Shown piece by piece: positions 7,224 to 12,139 of a stretch of 12,139 bases of DNA. The notes beneath the pieces were generated by a model. The model had not been told where the DNA came from, did no database searches, and saw nothing but the letters and a program-made list of their open reading frames with translations. The stretch's first letter is position 1, and each line of letters begins with the position of its first letter. A program made the position numbers and the translations under genes. The DNA lies in the NCBI GenBank assembly GCA_021443065.1, contig JABUUR010000060.1, positions 1 to 12,139 on the forward strand, in the 5' to 3' direction. The stretch comes from Fibrobacter sp. (GTDB lineage: Bacteria > Fibrobacterota > Fibrobacteria > Fibrobacterales > Fibrobacteraceae).

Positions 7224-7859
7224 ATGGCAAAGCAGAAGTTTTACGGGATAAAGACCCCTACCGAAAGTAAAATCGTTACCACCTGGGAGGAATGTGAAAA
7301 ATTTACCCAGGGCAAAAAGGGAGTAAAGTACAAATCCTTTGGTACAAGGGCCGAGGCCGAAGCCTGGATTAGCGGAGCGACTATTCCTGTCCCCCCGGGA
7401 ATCCGTGTTTTCGTGGATGGTTCCTTTACTCCGGATTTCCCATATTCCGGATGGGCCTTCGTGGTTACCGAAGACGATGTGGAAATCGACCGCGGCAACG
7501 GCTTGACTGCATTCGAGGCGGAAAGCCGTAACATTGACGGTGAGGTGATGGCCAGTTACCAGGCCATGCGCTGGCTGGACTCCCACGACAAGAACGGTGT
7601 TATTTGCCATGACTACGAAGGGATTGCCCGCTGGGCCAAGGGGGAATGGCATGCCAGGAGCAATATCGCCAAGCGTTACGTTTCAGCCTGCCAGCCTTAC
7701 TTACATCGGGTAAAGTTCGAAAAGGTGGCTGCCCATACCGGCGTCAAGTGGAACGAATTGGTGGACCAACTGGCGAAAGCCGCTATCGAACAGGGTAAAA
7801 AGTCCAAGGCGTCGCCGAAACAGTCCTCATCGGGAAATGTTGGCTCAGAAAAGGCGTAG
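7224..7859 (+). CDS. rnhA: ribonuclease HI with N-terminal viroplasmin (hybrid-binding) domain
   Basis: This 211-residue enzyme cleaves the RNA strand of RNA-DNA hybrids (R-loops, primers). Residues 4-49 form the viroplasmin/RNase H1 hybrid-binding domain (KFYGIK, TTWEECEKFTQGKKGVKYKSF, then AEAEAW). Residues 60-188 are the RNase H domain with its four acidic active-site residues: D65 in FVDGS, E107 in DGEV, D130 in CHDYEG and D181 in LVDQLAK. H171 in AHTG is the mobile-loop histidine. The tail from about 190 is Lys/Ser-rich and disordered. This architecture is like eukaryotic RNase H1 and Bacillus halodurans RNase H rather than E. coli RnhA. It is transcribed divergently from the GT9-like gene, and its stop lies 4 bp from that of the converging U32 gene. 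Confidence 0.93.
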   Translation: MAKQKFYGIKTPTESKIVTTWEECEKFTQGKKGVKYKSFGTRAEAEAWISGATIPVPPGIRVFVDGSFTPDFPYSGWAFVVTEDDVEIDRGNGLTAFEAESRNIDGEVMASYQAMRWLDSHDKNGVICHDYEGIARWAKGEWHARSNIAKRYVSACQPYLHRVKFEKVAAHTGVKWNELVDQLAKAAIEQGKKSKASPKQSSSGNVGSEKA

Positions 7860-7863
7860 TGCT

Positions 7864-10572
7864 TTAATCGCATTTTTTGCGGTCTTGCCATGTGCTGTCG
7901 TTGAACAGTTGACCTTCGCTTAAACCGTATTTCTCTTGAATGCCCGCCTCACGGATGGCATTTTCGATGGAGATTTTCCCAAGTATTGCCTGGGTGTAGA
8001 TCAGTACCTTGCGGCGTACGGTTTCGGCGTCTTCGGTTAGCATTTCAAGTCGGAAATGGCTTACGTTCAAAGCCCGAAGTTGGGGCATCAATTTCAGTGC
8101 AGATTGGGGGTGCCCCACGAACAAAGTATTGCGGCATTCCGCATCGGATTGCAAGAAGTGGCGCTCTCCCTTGTGATCCTGGATTTCGACCTTGTGCTTG
8201 GTGCAGATCTTTCCGCATTCCGGAAAGCGGCGGCCAGTGGTAAGGCTGCGGGCGAAGGCGCAGTACTGGGAATGGAATGCGGGCATGTACTGGTGTAGCG
8301 TCAGTTCCAGACGGCTTCCGTCGATGTTTTTTAGCAAGTCGAAAAGTTGGGTGCTGTTCAGGTCCCAGGAGGGGTGCAGCGTTTGCAGGCCCTGGTCCAG
8401 GAGCCACTGGTAGCTTGCACTGTTGGCGGCGTTCAGACTGTAGTCCCCGTAAAGAGGGATCCCGCAGTCCTTGAGCACGGAGAGTGCGCCCAGGTTTCGC
8501 ACCAGGGCGAAATCGGGGCAAAGTTCCAGAATTTTACGAAGGTAGTGGTTTTCGCCCGGCTTGTGGATGCGTAAGGTGGCCATGCCCGCCTTGAAGCCAA
8601 GGTCCCGAATTTGCTGGAGGGGTTCGTCGTATTTGACGCCCCAGTCAAAGTCCATGATGACATTGTCTACGGGGAGCCCCCTTAGGGCGGCAATCTGCTC
8701 CGGATTGCGGACAAGGACCGAAATGACGGGGCTTGGGGCGGTTGCGGGCTGAATAGCCTCGAATCGTTCCATTGCAGAATGGCCCGTCGCTTCTGTTGCA
8801 GAATGGGCCGTCGCTTCTGTTGCAGAATGGACCGTCGCGAAAGACCTTCGGGTGTTTTCTGCGAATTTTGCAGAAATGCCCTGCAGGAAATCTCGGCCAC
8901 CTTGGGCACTGATATGCATCTCTTTCCGCTGGAGCAGCTTTTCTTCCAGTTCCTGGATGGCGGTCTGGCGCAGGTTTCGCAGCACCTTCCCGTGGATAAA
9001 GGGGGAACCCTCGACATATGTGACGAAGGAGCCTAGTTCGTAGGCGGAGGCCGCAAGTGCTCCCAGTTCTTTTTTTGCAAGAGCGTGTAGTGTTGACTGT
9101 TCCACCGGATTCTTGGAGGCCTCGAGCGTGGTTTCGCTTGTGACCGTCGCCTCCAGGCGCTTGCCGTTGATAATGGTCCAGGCTTTTAAAGTCAGCGGCC
9201 TGCCTACAGCCCCCGAAAGTTCCATGTTCAGGGGGCGTTTCTTCTCTTGGTTGCGGTCGGAGAACGTTTTTCGCAGTTCCTTTTCCAGTGCCGGGGAATC
9301 GTTGCGGAACACGTCCATGTGGCGGCTAATCTGGCCCATGTCAAAATCGCGGCTGAAATCCAGACGCAGCAGCGGCCCCGTTCCGCGAAGGCCGTCTCCC
9401 CGTTTTGAATGGGGGTTGTGTACAATCTGTGCTCCGTACAGGCGACTGCCGCAACTGACTCCGAAACGGTAATCCTCGAAAAGGATGCCGTCGCCGTTGC
9501 AGGGGAGGGGAATGTCCCTGCTGTCGTCCAGGGCCACAAATAAGGAACTGCGGTCTGTCTTTACGACCTTTCCCAGGTACATGCCGTGATGATTGCTGAA
9601 TGTGCCGTTGACAAGTTCCTGATGGTTGTCTCCGTCCAGCCAGCCTGTGGTAAGCCCGCGGGAAAACAGCACCTCCAATGGTTCCCTGTCCTTCGGGGTT
9701 AAACTTTCGTCTACCTCACCCAATCTTTCGTCTTTCGTCTTTCGTCTTTCGTCTAACCCATCCAGAGCCTTGCGGTAAGCCCGTGAAACGGCTGCCACGT
9801 ATTCGGGGCTCTTCAAGCGGCCTTCCACCTTAAAGGATTCAACTCCGATTTGAACTAGTTCCTTCAATTTGGGCAGGGCGCACAGGTCACGGGTGCTGAA
9901 CAGGTACTGGGCGTCTGTTTCGGTGTGTTCCTTGCCGTCTACGAAAATGCGGTAGGGAAGGCGGCAACTTTGGGCGCACTGGCCGCGGTTTGCGGAACGC
10001 CCGCCGAAGTTTTCGCTGGTGAGGCACTGCCCGGAATAGGAGACGCAAAGCGCCCCGTGGATAAAGACTTCTATTTCCAAGTCGGTGCCCGCCTTGACAG
10101 CGGCAATTTCCTTGACGGAAAGTTCGCGGCTTAAAACCGCCCTGTTGAACCCGATGGGCTTAACCAGGTTTACGCCTTCGGCACTGGCCAGCGTCATCTG
10201 GGTGCTGGCATGTATTTCCTGCTCGGGGCAGATGGCCCGAATCAAGCGGGCAAGGCCGATATCTTGAATGATGAATGCGTCGGGCTGCAGTTCGATAATA
10301 TTTGCCAAAAATTCCGGCAGGTCTTGAAGTTCCCGCTCAAACACAAGAACGTTCATGGCCAAAAAACTTCGGACCCCGTGGGCGCGGGCGTAGCGGATCA
10401 TGGCGCCTACGTCTTCCAATGAAAAATCTTCGGTCCTGCCACGGGCGTTCCAGTGGGGAACCCCGAAGTACACTGCATCTGCACCGTTTTTCACGGCGGC
10501 TTCCAACATTTCCCAAGTGCCCACAGGGAGCAAAAGTTCCGAGATGCCCGAATAGTTCGTTTGTTCTTGCAT
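7864..10572 (-). CDS. tandem U32-family protein, probable RNA cytidine/uridine hydroxylase (RlhA/TrhP type)
   Basis: The 902-residue protein carries two U32 modules around a DUF3656-like middle. Module one (about 10-270) has LLLPVGTWEMLEAAVKNGADAVYFG, HASTQMTLAS (121-130), the U32 signature EVFIHGALCVSYSGQC (168-183) and SFKVEGRLKSPEYV (247-259). C176, C183, C199 and C203 are spaced as Fe-S ligands of this family. The middle (about 295-560) is DUF3656-like. Module two (about 605-880) repeats the pattern: TLHQYMPAFHSQYCAFARS, CGKIC, then SDAECRNTLF. Once called peptidases, U32 proteins such as RlhA (23S rRNA ho5C2501), TrhP (tRNA ho5U34) and UbiU/UbiV are now seen as prephenate- or oxygen-independent hydroxylases, so an RNA hydroxylase role is inferred. 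E. coli RlhA is about 650 residues and lacks the second module. Two in-frame tandem repeats lie near residues 273-284 and 579-601. The start is the only ATG compatible with the family N-terminus. Confidence 0.88.
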   Translation of the reverse strand: MQEQTNYSGISELLLPVGTWEMLEAAVKNGADAVYFGVPHWNARGRTEDFSLEDVGAMIRYARAHGVRSFLAMNVLVFERELQDLPEFLANIIELQPDAFIIQDIGLARLIRAICPEQEIHASTQMTLASAEGVNLVKPIGFNRAVLSRELSVKEIAAVKAGTDLEIEVFIHGALCVSYSGQCLTSENFGGRSANRGQCAQSCRLPYRIFVDGKEHTETDAQYLFSTRDLCALPKLKELVQIGVESFKVEGRLKSPEYVAAVSRAYRKALDGLDERRKTKDERLGEVDESLTPKDREPLEVLFSRGLTTGWLDGDNHQELVNGTFSNHHGMYLGKVVKTDRSSLFVALDDSRDIPLPCNGDGILFEDYRFGVSCGSRLYGAQIVHNPHSKRGDGLRGTGPLLRLDFSRDFDMGQISRHMDVFRNDSPALEKELRKTFSDRNQEKKRPLNMELSGAVGRPLTLKAWTIINGKRLEATVTSETTLEASKNPVEQSTLHALAKKELGALAASAYELGSFVTYVEGSPFIHGKVLRNLRQTAIQELEEKLLQRKEMHISAQGGRDFLQGISAKFAENTRRSFATVHSATEATAHSATEATGHSAMERFEAIQPATAPSPVISVLVRNPEQIAALRGLPVDNVIMDFDWGVKYDEPLQQIRDLGFKAGMATLRIHKPGENHYLRKILELCPDFALVRNLGALSVLKDCGIPLYGDYSLNAANSASYQWLLDQGLQTLHPSWDLNSTQLFDLLKNIDGSRLELTLHQYMPAFHSQYCAFARSLTTGRRFPECGKICTKHKVEIQDHKGERHFLQSDAECRNTLFVGHPQSALKLMPQLRALNVSHFRLEMLTEDAETVRRKVLIYTQAILGKISIENAIREAGIQEKYGLSEGQLFNDSTWQDRKKCD
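8773..8838. repeat. 24-bp tandem repeat inside the U32 gene, 2.75 copies
   Basis: Copies at 8773-8796 and 8797-8820 differ at one base. A third copy matches for 18 bases (8821-8838) before diverging. The unit is eight codons long, so the protein (minus strand, residues about 579-601) reads HSATEATA-type octapeptides in tandem, and any change in copy number keeps the frame. The repeat falls in the linker between the DUF3656-like region and the second U32 module. Confidence 0.9.
9724..9754. repeat. 7-bp tandem repeat (TCTTTCG)4 plus 3 bases inside the U32 gene
   Basis: Four perfect TCTTTCG units plus TCT run from 9724 to 9754, and a separate CTTTCGTCTA at 9704-9713 looks like a decayed extra copy. 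The array is read on the minus strand as DERRKTKDER (residues about 273-284), between the first U32 module and the DUF3656-like region. Because the unit is 7 bp, gain or loss of one or two copies would shift the frame, and only steps of three keep it. Confidence 0.92.
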
Positions 10573-10577
10573 GGCCT

Positions 10578-10585
10578 AAAAAATA
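10578..10585 (-). promoter_or_regulatory. promoter-like TATTTTTT before the U32 gene
   Basis: On the minus strand TATTTTTT (10585 down to 10578) fits TAnnTTTG except for the last base. It ends 5 nt before the U32 ATG, the same spacing as in the DUF4416 gene. AGG lies between it and the ATG but only 2 nt from the start, too close to act as a normal ribosome binding site. This is weaker than the three full matches. Confidence 0.35.
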
Positions 10586-10619
10586 GAAAGGTACGCAAAA
10601 CTCGGGTGAGCAAAGTTTT

Positions 10620-10627
10620 TATTTTTG
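10620..10627 (+). promoter_or_regulatory. TAnnTTTG promoter-like element for the lipoprotein
   Basis: TATTTTTG (10620-10627) fully matches TAnnTTTG and ends 4 nt before the ATG at 10632. No -33 TTTG is seen about 20 nt upstream. A transcript from here would start at or next to the ATG, with no Shine-Dalgarno sequence. Confidence 0.45.
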
Positions 10628-10631
10628 TCTC

Positions 10632-10859
10632 ATGAAGAATTTTTTACTGCCAAGACTCGTTGTTGTCCTGTCCCTTTTCGTACTGGCCTTTGCAGGGTGT
10701 TCCAACGAGGAGAAAATGGCTGAAATTGCCCGTTTGACGCAAGAAAATGCAGCACTTGAAAATAATATCCAGTCACTCCAGCTCAGTCTGGATTCCCTCA
10801 AGGCATACGCGGATTCTGTAAATGCAGTCTATGAAAAACTGGACCTGAAATCAAACTAG
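10632..10859 (+). CDS. small coiled-coil lipoprotein
   Basis: The 75-residue precursor has a lipoprotein signal peptide (basic MKNFLLPR, hydrophobic 9-21) and a lipobox FAGC with the lipidated cysteine at C23. The mature 53 residues (SNEEKMAEIARLTQENAALENN onward) show heptad spacing of Leu/Ile/Ala/Val with many Glu/Gln/Asn, predicting one continuous helix that forms a coiled coil. Size and shape recall the Braun lipoprotein Lpp, but there is no C-terminal Lys-Lys or Arg-Lys for peptidoglycan linkage: it ends KLDLKSN. It is not recognised as a named family. It is monocistronic: its own promoter-like element lies 4 nt upstream and a hairpin terminator begins 2 bp after the stop. Confidence 0.85.
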   Translation: MKNFLLPRLVVVLSLFVLAFAGCSNEEKMAEIARLTQENAALENNIQSLQLSLDSLKAYADSVNAVYEKLDLKSN

Positions 10860-10861
10860 CA

Positions 10862-10892
10862 CCCCAAGTCTACCCGATTTTGGGGATTTTTT
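10862..10892 (+). terminator. rho-independent terminator after the lipoprotein
   Basis: CCCCAA (10862-10867) pairs with TTGGGG (10880-10885), followed by A and then six T (10887-10892). It begins 2 bp after the lipoprotein stop. It separates the lipoprotein transcript from the promoter at 10903. Confidence 0.75.
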
Positions 10893-10902
10893 GTGAATAA
10901 AT

Positions 10903-10934
10903 TTTGGATTGGGCCGAAAAATTATCTATATTAC
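10903..10934 (+). promoter_or_regulatory. strong promoter for the candidate RNA / leader
   Basis: TTTG (10903-10906), 20 nt, then TATATTAC (10927-10934) fits the Bacteroidota architecture TTTG-N19-21-TAnnTTTG with two mismatches at the end. Read as sigma-70, TTGGAT (10904-10909), a 17-nt spacer and TATATT (10927-10932) also fit. Both readings put the transcription start near 10939-10940, exactly at the first base of the closing stem of the candidate RNA. Confidence 0.65.
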
Positions 10935-10939
10935 CGCCC

Positions 10940-11074
10940 GTGACTGCATGGTCCACCGCTACGGTGGGGACCCTAAACCCGCTTCGCCGGCCCTATTGCC
11001 CGAAGCCAACTAGCCGTCAAGCCTCCAACGTAGGCGTTATAAAGATGGCCCACAACTAACATAAATTCAGTCAC
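10940..11074 (+). ncRNA. candidate structured RNA (independent sRNA or 5' leader), unknown family
   Basis: The stretch between the lipoprotein terminator and the gene at 11138 can fold into a closed multi-hairpin structure. GTGACTG (10940-10946) pairs perfectly with CAGTCAC (11068-11074). Inside are hairpin 1 (10950-10972: GGTCC/GGACC plus ACCG/CGGT or CCACC/GGTGG), hairpin 2 (10981-11006: GCTTCG/CGAAGC enclosing GGC/GCC) and hairpin 3 (11013-11049: GCCGTC/GATGGC with one G-U pair enclosing GCCT/AGGC). A weak ACCC/GGGT hairpin with TTTATTT (11073-11093) follows and could end the RNA. I do not recognise it as 6S, SRP, tmRNA, RNase P or a riboswitch class known to me. It may instead be the 5' leader of the gene at 11138. 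From 11094 to 11125 I see nothing else. Confidence 0.5.
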
Positions 11075-11137
11075 CCTGCCTGCGGGTTTATTTCCAGCCT
11101 GCATGTACGGTCAACCCTTACTTATGAGGTGCCCCGA

Positions 11138-11806
11138 ATGGAATACATCGCAATCGCACTGTCTCTTGTAGCAGTGATTCTGTGCATTGTTATCCTGTCC
11201 AAGGTTAACAAGCTCCTTACTATGCTTCGTACCCCGATTTTCAAGAAGCTCACACCGGACATGAACTTGAAGCCCAATTCCCGTCGCCCGATCAGCGCAC
11301 AGGAAATGGCTCAGCGCGGTGAACGCAACAACAAGGAAAATCGCCAGAAGGAAAACAACGGTAAGGATCGTCCTTCCAAGGACAATCGTGACAAGGCTGC
11401 TCCTGCCCAGCAGGCCGCCCCCAACCGCGACCGCAACAACGACCAGCGCCAGGACCGCGGCAATCGCCGTGACCGTCGCGAAGGCCGTCCTGAACGTCCT
11501 CGTCGTGAAAACAACTTCGAAGCCCAGGGTGCAGCCCCTGCATTTGCACCTGCTGCTGCTCCGGCCGCTCCCGCAGCAAGCGAAGTTCCTGCTCCCGCTG
11601 TAGAACGCCGCCCCTTGGCTCCGCGTATTCCGGTTGAAACTCCGGCCGCTCCCGCAGCAGTGCCAGCTCCTGCCGCACCTGCAATCCCTGCAGTTGCCGA
11701 AGCTGACGTCGCTCCTGTCGAAAATACTTTTGATCCGTCCAAGGTTCGCTACGGCCGCCGCAACGTGATCAAGAAGGCTCCGGAACTCTCCGACGACGAA
11801 GCATAA
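11138..11806 (+). CDS. membrane-anchored disordered Arg/Ala/Pro-rich protein, unknown function
   Basis: I do not recognise this 222-residue protein. Residues 3-21 form one transmembrane helix (IAIALSLVAVILCIVILS) followed by basic residues, so the rest is probably cytoplasmic. Residues about 45-127 are a charged, Asn/Gln/Arg/Lys/Asp/Glu-rich polyampholyte. Residues 131-190 are Ala/Pro-rich with an exact 20-bp internal DNA duplication (11559-11578 and 11640-11659). A distinct tail (197-222, TFDPSKVRYGRRNVIKK then the acidic PELSDDEA) looks conserved in character and may bind a partner. I chose ATG 11138 over GTG 11129 because GAGGTG (11126-11131) then lies at an ideal 6-nt spacing as ribosome binding site. 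The basic disordered part could bind nucleic acid or ribosomes, but that is speculation. Upstream is the candidate RNA; downstream is a strong terminator. Confidence 0.8.
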   Translation: MEYIAIALSLVAVILCIVILSKVNKLLTMLRTPIFKKLTPDMNLKPNSRRPISAQEMAQRGERNNKENRQKENNGKDRPSKDNRDKAAPAQQAAPNRDRNNDQRQDRGNRRDRREGRPERPRRENNFEAQGAAPAFAPAAAPAAPAASEVPAPAVERRPLAPRIPVETPAAPAAVPAPAAPAIPAVAEADVAPVENTFDPSKVRYGRRNVIKKAPELSDDEA

Positions 11807-11832
11807 TCGCGTAACGCTTTAAAGCTAAAAGG

Positions 11833-11864
11833 AACCCCGATCCGAAAGGACCGGGGTTTCTCTA
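11833..11864 (+). terminator. rho-independent terminator after the disordered membrane protein
   Basis: AACCCCG (11833-11839) pairs with CGGGGTT (11852-11858), with an inner TCC/GGA stem around a GAAA tetraloop, one A-C mismatch, and then a T-rich tract (TTTCTCTATT). It starts 26 bp after the stop codon. It is the strongest terminator in the window. Confidence 0.85.
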
Positions 11865-11887
11865 TTGTCATCGCGGCCACAGCCGTT

Positions 11888-12055
11888 GTTGTCATCCCGG
11901 CCTCTGCGCCGGGATCTCAGCCGGAGTTGTCATCCCGGCCTCTGCGCCGGGATCTCAGCCGGAGTTGTCATCCCGGCCTCCGCGCCGGGATCTCAGCCAC
12001 AGCCAGAGTTGTCATCCCGGCCTCTGCGCCGGGATCTCAGCCGGAGTTGTCATCC
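11888..12055. repeat. REP-like array: four 38-bp dyad repeats plus a truncated fifth
   Basis: Full copies start at 11888, 11926, 11964 and 12008, each beginning GTTGTCATCC, and a fifth at 12046 stops after 10 bases. Every full copy contains the inverted repeat ATCCCGGC/GCCGGGAT around a 6-base loop, so each can form a hairpin. Copies one, two and four are identical; copy three differs at a loop base and in its last few bases, with six extra bases before copy four. A degenerate TTGTCATC lies at 11865. An open frame of 86 codons across the array is a by-product. The rest (12056-12107) holds only small dyads, TCCAC/GTGGA at 12053-12065 and CACT/AGTG at 12091-12103. Confidence 0.9.
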
Positions 12056-12107
12056 ACTACGTGGACAAGTCTTTCTAAGTGCTGACCGCTCACTAAATGA
12101 GTGTTGC

Positions 12108-12129
12108 AAAATTACAAACTTGTAATTTT
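12108..12129. other. perfect 10-bp AT-rich palindrome, operator-like
   Basis: AAAATTACAA (12108-12117) and TTGTAATTTT (12120-12129) are exact inverted repeats around AC. The arms are too AT-rich and lack a T tract of terminator form, so a binding site for a dimeric regulator in front of a gene just beyond the window, or the end of a mobile element, is more likely. The window ends 10 bases later. Confidence 0.55.
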
Positions 12130-12139
12130 ATAACCGAAT

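Noticed and set aside
7179..7652. N-terminal extension of the GT9-like reading frame to 340 residues
   Set aside because: The extension lies antisense to the well-supported RNase HI gene and reads as low-quality sequence. The GTG at 7178 has a ribosome binding site and gives a sensible N-terminus.
10948..11013. 21-codon open frame inside the candidate RNA (ATG at 10948)
   Set aside because: It has no ribosome binding site, starts about 8 nt after the predicted transcription start and shows no run of regulatory codons. A leader peptide is possible but not supported over the RNA structure.
10940..11090. 6S, SRP, tmRNA or RNase P RNA
   Set aside because: The SRP apical motif, the tmRNA tRNA-like ends and the RNase P core motif are absent. 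The three-hairpin closed form does not look like the long rod of 6S, although divergent 6S cannot be fully excluded by eye.
11311..11742. Ala/Gly-rich minus-strand open frame of 143 codons
   Set aside because: It is the complement of the Ala/Pro/Arg-rich coding region of the 11138 gene, a common artefact of GC-rich repeats.
11888..12055. CRISPR array
   Set aside because: Units are head to tail with no unique spacers (0 or 6 bases between copies), and each is a palindromic hairpin, typical of REP-like DNA; no cas gene is near.
11865..12125. 86-codon open frame over the REP-like array
   Set aside because: It is a translation of the 38-bp repeats (SSRPLRRDLS-like blocks), has no ribosome binding site and no independent protein character.

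Overview
The window reads as chromosomal DNA of a Gram-negative bacterium of the Fibrobacterota/Bacteroidota (FCB) type, most plausibly a Fibrobacter relative. The grounds are a large outer-membrane beta-barrel protein, a short lipoprotein, several TAnnTTTG promoter-like elements that resemble the Bacteroidota -7 element, RNase HI with an N-terminal viroplasmin domain, and heptameric and REP-like repeats. The taxonomic call is inference. There is no phage, IS element, CRISPR array, tRNA or rRNA. The region looks like core-genome housekeeping genes with repeat-rich margins.

Layout from left to right. A thiamine-phosphate synthase gene (thiE, +) faces a three-gene minus-strand unit (DUF4416 protein, DUF486 membrane protein, secreted M23/LysM peptidase). 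Divergent from that unit is a secreted glutaminyl-peptide cyclotransferase (+). It ends exactly where a second minus-strand unit ends: a short GT9-like protein, a PHP-family phosphoesterase and an outer-membrane barrel, with the first two genes sharing one base. Divergent from this unit is RNase HI (+), which faces a 902-residue tandem U32 protein of the RNA-hydroxylase type (-). Divergent from U32 is a small coiled-coil lipoprotein (+) with its own terminator. Next comes a stretch of about 240 bases with a textbook promoter followed at once by what looks like a structured RNA. Last are a membrane-anchored, disordered, Ala/Pro/Arg-rich protein, a strong terminator, four full copies of a 38-bp dyad repeat, and an AT-rich palindrome at the right edge.

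The genes fall into functional groups without one shared pathway: cofactor synthesis (ThiE), envelope building and proteolysis (M23/LysM, barrel, GT9-like, lipoprotein, cyclotransferase) and RNA metabolism (PHP/RNase AM-like, RNase HI, U32 hydroxylase). All three convergent junctions are extremely tight (13, 0 and 4 bp) with no visible terminators.

The points most worth a second look are: (1) the candidate structured RNA at about 10940-11074, whose first bases at the predicted transcription start pair with bases about 130 nt downstream and enclose three hairpins; (2) a recurring TAnnTTT(G) element 4-5 nt before the start codon of four separate genes, suggesting leaderless mRNAs; (3) two in-frame tandem repeats at the domain boundaries of the U32 protein, one with a 7-bp unit whose copy-number changes would shift the frame.
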